Below are positions 37,028-48,569 of a stretch of 64,000 bases of DNA, one piece after another. A program made the position numbers and the translations under genes. A model generated the notes under the pieces. That model was not told where the DNA came from. It did no database searches and saw nothing but the letters and a program-made list of their open reading frames with translations. Positions within the stretch are counted from its first letter, which is position 1, and every line of letters begins with the position of its first letter. The stretch lies in the NCBI GenBank assembly GCA_019321725.1, contig CM033120.1, forward strand, positions 2,418,001-2,482,000, written 5' to 3'. This DNA is from Paulownia fortunei (taxonomy: Eukaryota > Streptophyta > Magnoliopsida > Lamiales > Paulowniaceae).

Positions 37028-38420
37028 ATGACCTCTCACCCTAATACTCTCTCTGGTGATCTCGGTCTTCCCAACCCAAAGCTGCCGGACACCCCCCCCC
37101 CCAAAACAAAAAAAAAGCGGACTTTTGGTAATGCACTCCGGCCGCCTTTGGTTGCTGCTGCTTCGCCTTCTCCCCGGGCGGCTAAGAAAGGACTTATGGA
37201 GGTGGTTGCTGGTCTTGGTCAGCATACCACTTATAAAGGAGACCAGGATTTGTTCTTTACAGAATATGAAGTTGATATTCTGGCGGCCCCATTCAAATAT
37301 TCTGTAGTGGGAAAGTTCTCGCATGGATACCCAGAATTCATGAAAATTAAAAAGGTCTTTGCTATACTTGGATTGAAAGGAGAGTACGAAATTGGCATTT
37401 TGAATGCTAAGCATATTCTGATCCATTTGTCAATTGAAGAGGATTATTCTAGGCTCTGGCTGAAACATTCTAGGCTCTAGGCTTTAAATGGATGCCAGCT
37501 TTTAATCCCAAGGAAGAACCCCCGATTGTGTAGGTTTGGATTCGTTTACCAGGATTGCTGGTGCATATGGAATATTGATGGCTTAATAGCCAAACCGCTC
37601 TGAATCGATGAAGGTATGGCTAATTTTTCAAGACCTAGCGTGTTGTGTGGAACTTGATTTATTAGAAGAGCGTGTGAAACATGTGTTGATTGGCACTACG
37701 AAAAGAGCTTTTATATAGAAAATCATCTATGAAAACCTGCCTAAGTATTGCTCCCATTTTATGCACATGGGACATGATCTTGATGGGTGCTACGTTAAGG
37801 GAACCAAGCCTAAACCTGCTCCTAAGCAATCTGAGGATTTAAGGAATAAACTTGTGAAAGGTAAGGAAAAGATGCTGGTGGACAATGTCCATAAAGTGTT
37901 GGAAAAGGGGTAGACTTCAGGTGAGAATATGGTAAAAGATATGCAGAATGTAGAAGTTCAGCCGGAGAAAGGAGATGGTGCTACCATTATGAGGCCGAAT
38001 TTGTTCCTATAATTACGAATAACCCTAGCACAAGGGTAGAGGTTGATATCATAAGGGAACGGATGGATTCTGAGTTTAGGGTTCCAATCCCTAACTCTCA
38101 ATCTACTCTTGGGCATGGAGTTACCACGGTTGAGAGCCAGGATTTAATTCTTGTGGTGGTATCAGAGTTCAATGATGTTGTTAACACAAAAACTCCGACT
38201 GGGAACCCTTTTGATCTTTTACATAATGTGCCTGAAGACTTGCATGATGTGGAGGTCAGAGAAATTGGCCATATTATTGTGACAAAGGAATCATCTGATA
38301 TTGGACCTAAACGGGGAAAAGAGTTGGCTCTCTATTGTCGAGCAACAACTTGTGAAAATTTGGCAAAAATAGCTATTGATCCCCCAGCTAATCTGAGAGC
38401 TCCGGTTACAAAGATATCCT
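37028..38420 (+). pseudogene. LINE ORF1 (DUF4283-type nucleic-acid-binding protein)
   Basis: The first 150 codons (37028-37480) contain a DUF4283 domain (GKFSHGYPEFMKIKKVFAIL, GLKGEYEIGILNAKHILI). After a frame break the domain continues (KWMPAFNPKEEPPIV, VWIRLPGL). Near 37740-37790 a CCHC knuckle reads CSHFMHMGHDLDGC: the second cysteine is Phe, so metal binding is probably lost. A 119-codon open segment (38063-38422) forms the acidic C-terminal tail. In active L1-type elements ORF1 binds element RNA. An 11-base C run and an A-run at 37091-37117 sit in the N-terminal coding part. Confidence 0.75.
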
Positions 38421-38489
38421 AGATTGTGACTCGCAACCAATTGAAGCGACAAGCTAGATCTCATTTGTCTGATCCTTCTATCTAAGTTT

Positions 38490-41400
38490 ATGATGAATTA
38501 CACAAGTATTCTTGTGTGGAATGTACATAGAAATGGAAATAAATTTACTCAACGCACGATTAAATGTTTTTGTATGGATTATAAATTGAAAATTTTAGTT
38601 GTTTCGGAGCCGATGATACAACTTGATGAGGATTATATGAAAAGGGAATTTGGCTTTCCTAATGTTATGTCTAATAGTACAAATAAACTCTAGTGCTTTT
38701 TGAAAGATTGTGATTTGGACCTACTGGTGGATGACCAATAATTTATTCACGCTCATATGTCTAGACTTTTTACTTTTCCTTTTTATGATACTTTTGTTTA
38801 TGTCAAATGTACCATTTTAGAACAGGTTGCCTCATGGGATGGTCTTCGTTCTATGGCTACTATGGATCCTTGGATTGTAGGTGGAGATTTTAATTTAGTG
38901 CTGGAGCTTCAGGAGAGAACAGGGGGTGCTCCAATCCACAATCGCTCCCTGGATGATTTTCAAGACTGTGCGATGGATTGCCACCTTCAAGATACCAGTT
39001 TTCGAGATCAAATTATACCTAGACAAATAATAGGCTTTGGGAGAGGTTGGATCGTATTTTATATTCAGCGGGCTGGATAAAGGCTGTTCATAGGACTCAG
39101 GTGACTTATAGAGGAAGAAAATGCTTAGATCACCAAGCTCTTTTGATTACCTTTAATGAAAAGAGTCCGAAAATCTTTGCTCCATTTCGTTTTTTTTACA
39201 TGTGGACGAAACATGAGGATTTTTTTAATACGGTCAACACTGTTTGGAACTATCATATTTCAACCAAAGGACTTATTAACCTTCAACAAAAACTGTATAG
39301 GTTGAAGCAACACTTGAAATGGTCGAATAAACACATTTTCGGGAATGCGTTTAACAATGTTAAGGCTATTGAGGCTCAGGTGATTGCATGTGAGAATGCC
39401 ATTGATAAAGACCCTTTCGATGCAGCACTTATGGAGATGAAAAAGTCTCAAGATTTATTGGTGAGAGCTTTAGTATTCGAAGTGTCATATTGGAGATAAA
39501 AATCTACGTGTAAATGGCTAGAGGAATGGGAACACAATACCAAATTCTTCCATAATATTGTTCAATAAAAGAGGCATCGTACTGCAATTAAGAAGATAAA
39601 TGTATATGGAAAGGATATTACAGATGAATAGAAAATCACAGATTTGCCTGTTTTCTTTAAAGAACTATTGATAGGCCAATAGGATGAGGTTAATTCTTAA
39701 CTCTTTAATTTTATTCCAAAAATTATTTCTGACCAGGATGATGATTTCTTGTACTCCCCGCCATCTCTGGCTGAGATTATGGAAGTAGTTTTTAGTATAA
39801 ATGCTGATAATGCAGCGGATCCATATGGTTTTTCGGTTGCTTTTATTTAATCTTGTTGGGATTGGATCTTTTGGAAGCATGTAATGAATTCTTTTTTGGA
39901 ATACCATTACCCAGGAATTTTATGGCCATATCAATCGTTCTTATTCAGAAGAATGAGTCTCCTAAGCAGTGGTTGGAGTTTCGTCCTATCAGTCTCTGTA
40001 ATGTTTCTAATAAGATTTTTTCAAAGCTGACACAGGTTGTCCAAATTTCTTCCATCTCTAGTTTTGCCTTCACAAAGTGGTTTTATTACCGGCCGTTTAA
40101 TCAGTGATAACATCCTCGTTGCTCAGAAAATGGTTAACTATTTGGATAATAAAATGAAGGATGGAAATGTAATCTACACGTTAGATATGGCCAAAGCGTA
40201 TGACAGAGTCCAATGGAAATTCCTCTATTTTTTACTCCAAAAATTTGGATTTTCTGATAGATAGCTTGTTTTTATTAAACATTCCATTGAAAATGTGTAG
40301 TTCTCAATCCTAATAAATGGTTCTCTTTCTAGTTTTTTCAACTCATCATGTGGGCTTAGGCAAGGTGACCCGCCCTCGCCCTCGTTATTTATTCTAACCA
40401 TTGAGGCATTCTCGAGAGGTCTTCATCATTTGTTTGAACAACATTCTTATTTAGGGTACTACTATTCGGCGGGTGGGTTCAGTATCTCACATTTAGCCTA
40501 CTACGACGACATTCTCTTGGAGTTCCTACATGACTATGAATGTGATTTAGGTCAACGTTTTAATCCATCGAAGTGCATTATCATTGCTAATAAGATGACC
40601 TCCCATAGTAAAATTTGTGGAATAAAAATGCGAACGGGTTTCACTTACAAACAACTTCCCATTGTTTATTTAGGTGCACCGCTTTGTTTTAGTAGGAAGG
40701 AATTGTGCTATTTGATGATATTATGGTTAAGATTCGTAATCGATTATAGGAATAGGCTCAAAAAACCCTATCGTTTGGTGGTCGATTGACACTTATAAGG
40801 AGTGTCCTCTTCTCTATGCCAATTCACATCCTTATGGCTATTCATTCCCCTAAAATGGTGATTGAGTGCATTGAAAATTTATTTGGAAAGTTTTTTTGGG
40901 GTTCTTCTGATGGCCATCAACGAATACATTGGACGAGATGGTTCAAAGTTTATTTTCCTGTTGACAAAGGTAGATTGGGTGTTCGAGCGTTAAGCAATGT
41001 TGTAGATGAGTTTGATCATAAGTTATGGTGGCGATTGCTTATAAGCTCCTCACTATAGGCGAAGTTTATGAGGACTAAATATATTGCTCCAATGTATCAC
41101 CTGTTTCTGCCAAAGCTACAGTGAACCAACTATTTTCAAAGGAAACGACTAGTTCAAATCAGGGAGAAAGCTGAAGCCCATATTTTGTGGAGCTTAGGGT
41201 TGGGTGCATGCTCCTTTTGGTTTGATCGCTGGCTTTATGATGTTCTACTTTATAGTCTAGTTCCTGGATCACATTATTTGATACTGGTTGCTAATTTTTG
41301 GATTGGTGATCCATGGGACCTTCCTAAATTGTAGTTTCTTCCTCATGAGATAGTTGAAGATATTTTTAGAATTCCATTTGACCGCACATACATAGATCGA

Positions 41401-41769
41401 TCGAGCTGGAAATTGTCACAAAATGGTGGGTTTTCTGTTCAATCTGCTTGGAATTACACTCGTTCAAAACAGCATGTGCAGCATCGTCAGAGACATGGAT
41501 TTAGCACTCACCCCATCAATAATGATATTCATTTGGATACTATTCCATGATTGGATACTGGTGGATGAAAGAATGCAATGGAAAAGTTTTGAGCTACCTT
41601 CAAAATGCCATTGCTGCAATCGAATCAATTCAGCACTTATTTATTTCTGGGGTCATTTTGAGAGATTATTTAGAATCTCTAATCCAGTTCCAAATTTTGT
41701 TATCTCCATTTATTTATTTTAAAAGAGTTTTGAGCCTTTTGATTTGCATGTTCGATCTATTATCCCCTT
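38490..41769 (+). pseudogene. LINE ORF2, endonuclease and reverse transcriptase part
   Basis: Endonuclease: VWNVHRNGNKF at the start, VVSEP near 38605, GGDFNLV near 38880, LDRILYSAGW near 39047, and CLDHQALLI near 39125 where the family has SDH (Ser changed to Leu). Reverse transcriptase: FRPISLCNVSNKI near 39980, SGFITGRLISDNIL near 40075, YTLDMAKAYDRVQWKFL near 40175, GLRQGDPPSPSLF near 40350, and AYYDDIL near 40498 where related elements have YADD or FADD, so the residue before the catalytic DD is altered. The zinc-binding domain follows (GRLGVRALSNV near 40970). Stops lie at several points (40262, 41057, 41332). An active enzyme would nick DNA and reverse-transcribe its RNA at the nick in the nucleus. 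Confidence 0.8.
41765..41769. other. Target-site duplication CCCTT (left)
   Basis: CCCTT directly before the left LTR; the same five bases follow the right LTR at 48565-48569. Confidence 0.9.
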
Positions 41770-42663
41770 TGATATGAACCTCGCCAATGATACGACGAAA
41801 CCTAACACCAAAATATGGAATCAACCCCAAGATCTTTAAGACGCAAGTTTGGTGAACCTTGACTCGTGACTAGCAAATCAAGAACCAAGGCTACAATTGG
41901 ATACGGAACGCCACACCAAGAAAACTCAAGAACACTCAAAAATCTCAATGATAAGTTCGATTGTTTTGAACACCACAAGAATAACTTGATAAGTTCAAAA
42001 GTTCTTTCAAGAATAAAAGAAGAACAAGATAAACTCTCCAATCTTTTTATAAATTTCGAATCTGTCCAGAGTATACAACTTGGTCCCCTTAAATAGGTTT
42101 AAAACAATTGTAACTTATGGAAACAAATAACTAAGAATAGGAAACTAATTATCCTATGGAAACAAACTAATCAATAGACTAATCAAGTAAATCATGCCTA
42201 TAATTCATCCCTATATTTAGGAAAGTTCAAAATCTTGCCTATAATATCATCTTAATCAAGAAATCTTCAAGACAATAATCTTGACCTTCCAAAAACATGA
42301 AAAATGTGCATGTCTTGAATTAGGCTCCCGAAATCTTGGTGATTGACCTTTCCAAGTTGAAAACATGTGTATCTTAAATTAGGCTCCTCAAAACCTGAAA
42401 TCATGGTGACTAAATTTCCTTCAATCTGATTTGGAATTATTTGAAATGGAGTTGGACTCATGTTGGGCCCCCATGTGTTTGGCATTTCACCAACTTGTTG
42501 AATCAACCCATATAATGCTTCTTTAAAACGCTTGGCCCTAAATCTTGTGATTGGTCCACTTGGTAAGCTTAATGGATCATGTAATTGCTGACCTTGAGTC
42601 CTTCCAAGTCCACGTGTTAGTTATCCCTCTTGTATGCGTGAGTGTGTAGCTTTGTTTTCATCA
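41770..42663 (-). repeat. 3' LTR of gypsy element (894 bp)
   Basis: Left copy. By hand comparison it differs from the other LTR at about 20 positions plus one 1-base indel (CCCCTTAAA versus CCCCTTTAAA), roughly 2.2 percent. The pol-like frame that enters this LTR from the internal region is cut at about 42618, where GAA in the other copy is TAA. Confidence 0.9.
42267..42663 (-). pseudogene. C-terminal polyprotein tail encoded in 3' LTR
   Basis: In frame with the end of integrase, the LTR encodes THSRIQEG, a stop, then LTRGLGRTQGQ, GPITRF-type sequence, KRFKEALYGLIQQVGEMPNT and ends at the same stop as the 5' LTR copy (LLS, 42267). Several CRM-type chromoviruses have coding sequence that runs into the 3' LTR. 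The TAA would shorten the product by roughly 115 residues. Confidence 0.6.
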
Positions 42664-45600
42664 TTCTCCCCCTCTTGAACAGGATTTGTCCTCAAATCTT
42701 CATCACCTACATCGAAAGGAGATAGATCAGAAACATTAAAGCTAGCGCTAACACCATACTCACCTGGTAGTTCAAGTTTGTAGGCATTGTCATTGATGCA
42801 TTCCACCACTTGAAATGGCCCATCACCCCGTGGAAGGAGTTTAGATCGCCTGTGCTCTAGAAAACGGTCCTTCCTCATATGCAGCCAAACCCAATCCCTC
42901 AGTTCGAAGATAACTTTCTTGCGTCCCTTATTAGCTTGTTTAGCATATTGTTCCGTCCGACGCTCTATGTGTTGCTTTGCCTTTTCATGAATCTGCATGA
43001 CAAATTCTGCTTTCTTCTTTCCATCTAAGTTAACACGTTCATTCAAAGGTAAAGGAGTTAAATCCAAAGGAGTCAATGGATTAAAACCATAAACAATCTC
43101 AAATGGTGAAAATTTAGTTGCAGAGTGGATACAACGATTATAAGCAAATTCAACATGTGGTAAATAGTCTTCCCAAGTTTTCAAGTTCTTTTGTATGATA
43201 GCACGCAACAATGTAGACAAGGTCATATTCACTACTTCGTTTTACCATCAGTTTGGGGGTGACAAGTAGTAGAAAACAACAATTTAGTTCCCAACTTTCC
43301 CCATAAGGTCTTCCAAAAGTAACTCAAGAACCTTGCATCCCTATCAGAAACAATAGTCCTTGGCATGCCATGTAACCTAACAATCTCCTTGAAAAACAAA
43401 TCAGCTACATGTGATGCATCATCAGTTTTATGACAAGCAATAAAGTGTGCCATCTTAGAGAACCTATCAACAACCACAAAAACTGAATTTCTCCCCCTCT
43501 TAGTCCTAGGTAAGCCCAAAACAAAATCCATAGAGATATCAACCCAAGGAGCACTAGGGATAGGTAGGGGTGTGTACAAACCATGTGGTTGTCGTCTAGA
43601 CTTAGCTTGCTTACAACTAATGCATTTTGCACAAATACTCTCTACGTCACGTTTCATGTACGGCCAAAAGAAATGCTCATGCAACACACCTAAAGTCTTA
43701 GCTACCCCGAAGTGGCCCATCAAACCACCACTATGTGCTTCGCTAACAAGTAATTCACGCAAAGATGAATGGGGAACACACAATTTGTTCTCTCGAAACA
43801 AAAAATCATCATGCAAATAGAACTTCCCACACCCCCTTTAGTGCAGTTTTTAAACAAGTCACCAAAATCAGAATCCGTTGCATATAACTCTTTAATGTAT
43901 TCAAATCCAAGCAATTTAGAGTCAAGGGTTGAAAGTAAAGCATACCTGCGTGATAGTGCATCGGCAACTATATTTTTCTTACCTTGTTTGTATTTGATTA
44001 CATAGAGAAAAGTCTCAATGAACTCTACCCATTTGGCATGGCGTCTGCTCAATTTGTGTTGCCCCTTTAGATGCTTCAAAGACTTATGATCAGTATGAAT
44101 CACAAACTCTTTTGGCCATAGGTAGTGCTGCCAAGTCTCCAAAGTTCGAACCAATGCATATAATTCCTTATCGTAAGTGGGATAGTTTAAGGTTGCACCA
44201 CTTAACTTTTCACTAAAATATGCAACCCGCCTTCCTTTTTGCATCAGTACACCACCGATACCTATACCTGAAGCATCACACTCAATTTCGAACATTTTAG
44301 TGAAGTTAGGTAAAACAAGTAAAGGAGCATTAGTCAATTTATATTTGATAAGCTTGAATGCCTTTTCTTGTTCATGTCCCCACTTAAATAGAACGTTCTT
44401 CTTGATGACTTCAGTTAGGGGCGCAGCTATGCTACTGAAATCTCGAACAAAAAGTCTATAAAAATTGGCTAAGCCATGGAAGCTTCTTACCTGATTTACC
44501 GTAGTAGGCGTTGGTCAATCTTGAATTGCGTTAACCTTTTCCTCATCGACCTCAATCCCTTTAGCACTTACAACAAAACCAAGAAATACAAGTTTGTCCA
44601 TGCAAAAGGTACATTTCTTAAGATTAGCAAATAACCTTTCTTTCCTTAGAACCTTTAAAACAAGTGTTAGGTGTTCAACATGATCATCCAGGTTTTTGCT
44701 ATAAATTAGGATATCGTCAAAATAGACAACTACAAATTTACCAAGAAAAGCACGCAAAACATGATTCATGAGCCTCATGAAAGTACTAGGTGCATTCGTT
44801 AATCCAAAAGGCATAACTAACCACTCATACAAACCATATTTTATTTTAAATGCAGCTTTCCACTCATCACCCTCTTTCATCCTAATCTGATGGTATCCAC
44901 TCTTAAGGTCAATTTTTGAAAACACACAAGACCCATGCAATTCATCTAACATGTCATCTAATCGAGGAATGGGATGTCGATACTTTACCATAATGTTGTT
45001 GATGGCTCAACAATCAACACACATCCTCCATGTCCCGTCCTTCTTAGGCACTAGTAGTACTGGAACTGCACAAGGGCTCATGCTCTCTCTAACATACCCC
45101 TTTTCCATTAGTTCATGAACCTGCCGTTGAAGTTCCTTCGTCTCCTCGGGATTACTTCTATAGGCTGGTCGATTTGGAATTATTGCACCGGGTATGAAGT
45201 CAATTTGATGTTCAATTCCTCGAATTGGTGGTAAGCCTGGTGGCACCTCCTCAGGAAATACATCCTCAAATTCCTGCAAAAGGGAAAGAACGTTGCTCGA
45301 CAAAGATCCGGCAAGATCATTAGTACACAAATGGGCCTCCTTGTACATGAGTACTATAAGAGGTTGTTGTAAAGTTAAAGCTCTCTTGATCTCTTTCTTT
45401 TTTGCAATGAAGTTGTATTTTTCCTCTCTTTCACTCACCAAGGCTATGACTCTCTCTTTTTTTTCTCAACTTTGGCCTCTCTCTCTTTTTCTTTTCTCTT
45501 TTCACTTGATTTTTGCATCTTGAGCTGATCTTCGAGAACTTGTTTTGGATTCAATGGTACAAGTGTTATAGGCTGCTTTTTGATGACAAAAGAGTACCTA

Positions 45601-47282
45601 TTGGTGTAACCATCATGTGTGACATGTCGATCGTACTGCCATGGCCTCCCCAATAGGATATAACATGCGTGCATAGGTACCACATCACAAAGCACCTCAT
45701 CCTCGTACTTTCCAATGGAGAATGCCACCAAAACTTGTTTTGTAACCTTGATTTCTCCACTATTGTTTAGCCATTGAAGCCGATATGGTCGTGGATATTT
45801 CAAGGTAGGTAGTGCCAATTTCTCCACTAACTCAGTGCTGGCAACATTGGTTCAACTTCCACCGTCAATTATAACGCTGCAAACCTTACTGTGTACAAAA
45901 CACCGAGTATGGAATAAGTTCTCCCGCTGGTTATCTTCTTCCTTAACTTGCGCACTAAGAGCTCGCCTTGCCACTAATGATTCTCCTTCCACTGTATACT
46001 GCCCTTCATATGCATCTTCAAGATGTGGCATGTCATCTACTTCGTCTTCTTGTTCATCTTCTGTCTCAATTTCCCCTTGAGCATTGATCACCATGATCCT
46101 TTTGTTCGGGCATTGACTAACTATATGTCCCCTGCCTTGACACTTGAAGCACTTAATATCTCGATTTTTAGAAGTGGAGGATTCAATGTTACCTTGTTTT
46201 GGCATTGTAGCTGGTTTGGTATCTTTAGAGAACTCGGGCTTAGGTTTAATTGATGGCCATTCGTCCCGTTTAGGTGCTGTTTTCCATGAAATTGAGGAGA
46301 TCATTCCTATTCCCCTTCTAGCCATGTTCCTCCGTTTCAATTGCTGCTCAACTTTGATGGCTTGGTGCACCATATCCGTCAACTCCACATAGTGTTGCAT
46401 CTCCACCACATCTGCTATCTCACGATTTAAACCATGCAAAAACCTAGCCATGGTGGCTTCTCTGTCTTTCTCTACATTTGCTCGGATCATAGCAATCTCC
46501 ATTTCTTTGTAGTACTCATCGACACTCTGGGATTCTTGAGTTAGACGCTGCAACTTGTTGTACAACTCCCGATGATAGTAGCTTGGAATGAAACGTCTTC
46601 TCATGATGACCTTCATCTCATCCCAAGTCTCAACAAGCCGTTCATGATTTCTCCTCTTTTCCTTCAACAATTGATCCCACCAAATAATAGCATAGTCAGT
46701 GAATTCAATTACAGCAAGTTTTACCTTTTTATTCTCAAAGTAGTTATGGCATTTGAAGACCATCTCCATCTTCTTCTCCCACTCTAGATAGGCCTCAGGG
46801 TCATTTCTGCCTTGGAAGGGTGGAATCTTCACCTTGATGCTTCCCAAATCATCATCTCGCTTAGGTCTTCTTCTACCAATGTCTTTGTCTCCACGCCCAA
46901 ACCTTCCTCGGTTTATTTATGGTTCGTTAAGCTCTTCCCACTCTTCTTCATCTTCAACATCACCCCATTGTGCCCCTAGTTGCATTCGCCTAGGTGGTTG
47001 TCGAAATGGAGTGTTTTGATATTACCCCCTAGTTGACTCATCTTCCAACTTGTCCATCCTCTCATGAATTTGCTCCAATTCAATCCTCATCATCCGCTTC
47101 ATCTCGCCCAACAATGCCTGTAGTTGTAGGTTTGGGATGGTTGCTTGTTGTGTCTCTTCAATTGAGTTTTCTACTTGATTGTGTGACATGTTTAGAATCT
47201 GCAAAATAATGTTATAGGACCTCACAAGCGCTCCCTCACGTGTTTCACTCGAGGAAGTGTCACTCACTCTCGTGTTTGGCAC
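42621..47282 (-). pseudogene. gypsy gag-pol, interrupted
   Basis: Gag begins near 47282 (MPNTRVSDTSSSETREG), with stops at about 47020 and 46917-46919, then an open gag of 331 codons (46847-45852) with a CCHC knuckle (CFKCQGRGHIVSQC). Protease: IIDGGS, then TGA at 45849-45851. Reverse transcriptase (45441-44515): VPKKDGTWRMCVDC, TGA at 45004-45006, [11 protein letters not shown]. Another TGA lies at about 44512. RNase H (44337-43850): [33 protein letters not shown] shift near 43840 leads into integrase (43816-42621) with its HHCC region, MDFVLGLP and SDRDARF; the codon for the third catalytic acid lies where one base is lost (about 43232). The C-terminal domain reads [11 protein letters not shown] and LLPRGDGPF. 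It would copy element RNA to DNA and integrate it; this copy cannot act alone. Confidence 0.85.
42664..42676 (-). other. Polypurine tract of gypsy element
   Basis: AAGAGGGGGAGAA on the minus strand, directly before the TGATGAAAAC start of the 3' LTR. It would prime plus-strand DNA synthesis. Confidence 0.85.
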
Positions 47283-47655
47283 TCAATCGGCTTTTACCCT
47301 CTTATATTCTCACCATTCTTGCCTCTTTCCACTCGTTGTGTCTTCTTTTCACTCTTAATCAAACTCAAGAACAATCAAGATTCAAGTGGCACTTCAAGAC
47401 GAGAATCAATCAAGACAAATCATAAGATTTAAGAAGTAATTCTCCAGAAATTGATGCAAGCAATCAATGTGAAAGTAAGGGCCCACGAATAAGGAGAGCT
47501 AGGTTAACACCACAAGAATTTTCGATTTTGAAGAATTTGCAAGAAATTTTCTGATTTTTTTTTTTTGTTTTAATCAGAAACTAGAAAAATAAAGTAGGAA
47601 TTTAGGAACAATAAGCGAATAAAAAGGATAATTCAAACTTGCCTTTGGAACCTAG
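47283..47655 (-). other. Untranslated leader of gypsy element
   Basis: Between the primer site and gag. No open frame of note; it contains a T10 run near 47557-47566. Confidence 0.5.
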
Positions 47656-47667
47656 GGTCTGATACCA
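47656..47667 (-). other. Primer binding site, tRNA-iMet type
   Basis: TGGTATCAGACC read on the minus strand, two bases inside the 5' LTR. It matches the plant initiator-Met tRNA 3' end complement TGGTATCAGAGC except near its end. Confidence 0.85.
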
Positions 47668-47669
47668 AC

Positions 47670-48564
47670 TGATATGAACCTCGCCAATGATACGACGAAA
47701 CCCAACACCAAAATATGGAATCAACCCCAAGATCTTTAAGACGCAAGTTTGGTGAACCTTGACCTGTGACTAGCAAATCAAGAACCAAGGCTACAATTGG
47801 ATACGGAACGCCCCACCAAGAAAACTCAAGAACACTCAAGAATCTCAATGATAAGTTCGATTATTTTGAACGCCACAAGAATAACTTGATAAATTCAAAA
47901 GTTCTTTCAAGAATAAAAGAAGAACAAGATAAACTCTCCAATCTTTTTATAAATTTCGAATCTGTCCAGAGTATACAACTTGGTCCCCTTTAAATAGGTT
48001 TAAAATAATTGTAACTTATGAAAACAAATAACTAAGAATAGGAAACTAATTATCCTATGGAAACAAACTAATCAATAGACTAATCAAGTAAATCCTGCCT
48101 ATAATTCATCCCTATATTTAGGAAAGTTCAAAATCTTGCCTATAATATCATCTTAATCAAGAAATCTTCAAGACAATAATCTTGGCCTTCCAAAAACATG
48201 AAAAATGTGCATGTCTTGAATTAGGTTCCCGAAATCTTGGTGATTGACCTTTCCAAGTTGAAAACATGTGTATCTTAAATTAGGCTCCTCAAAACCCGAA
48301 ATCATGGTGACTAAATTTCCTTCAATCTGATTTGGAATTATTTGAAATGGAGTTGGACTCATGTTGGGCCCCCATGTGTTTGGCATTTCACCAACTTGTT
48401 GAATCAACTCATATAATGCTTCTTTAAAACGCTTGACCCTAAATCTTGTGATTGGTCCACTTGGTAAGCTTAATGGATCATGCAATTGCTGACCTTGAGT
48501 CCTTCCAAGTCCACGTGTTAGTTCTCCCTCTTGTATGCGTGAGTATGTAGCTTTGTTTTGATCA
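47670..48564 (-). repeat. 5' LTR of gypsy element (895 bp)
   Basis: Right copy, TG...CA ends. On the minus strand it keeps a long open frame (48564 to 48168) with [12 protein letters not shown] start (TYSRIQEGELTRGLGRT), KRFKEALYELIQQVGEMPN and LGKVNHQDFG. The frame has no start of its own inside the LTR; its apparent upstream methionine lies in flanking LINE DNA. Confidence 0.9.
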
Positions 48565-48569
48565 CCCTT
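48565..48569. other. Target-site duplication CCCTT (right)
   Basis: Second copy of the five bases at 41765-41769. Confidence 0.9.

Larger units (their letters stand above)
37028..41769 (+). mobile_element. L1-type LINE, 5' part (split by gypsy element)
   Basis: A plus-strand non-LTR retrotransposon with ORF1 (37028-38420) and ORF2 from 38490. It stops at 41769, where the gypsy element begins, and resumes at 48570 with a linker and RNase H domain. Joining the two sides across the 5-bp duplication restores a plausible reading (LIFWNIWRNE follows the zinc-binding region). The start is approximate; its 5' UTR may begin near 36900. Many stops and shifts show it was inactive, or has decayed since. 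Confidence 0.85.
41770..48564 (-). mobile_element. Ty3/gypsy retrotransposon inserted in LINE (6795 bp)
   Basis: A minus-strand element bounded by LTRs at 41770-42663 and 47670-48564, each with TG...CA ends, and flanked by the 5-bp duplication CCCTT. The tRNA-iMet-type primer site lies two bases inside the 5' LTR and a polypurine tract directly abuts the 3' LTR. Order gag, protease, RT, RNase H, integrase defines Ty3/gypsy. The integrase wording ([27 protein letters not shown]) and a reading frame extending into the LTR suggest the CRM-like branch of chromoviruses; no canonical chromodomain is visible, so the branch is an inference. Coding parts carry several stops and shifts. Confidence 0.9.

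Noticed and set aside
37025..37426. 133-codon minus-strand open frame
   Set aside because: Antisense shadow of LINE ORF1, which has a recognisable DUF4283 domain.
43572..46787. Plus-strand open frames within the gypsy element
   Set aside because: Shadows of the minus-strand gag-pol.
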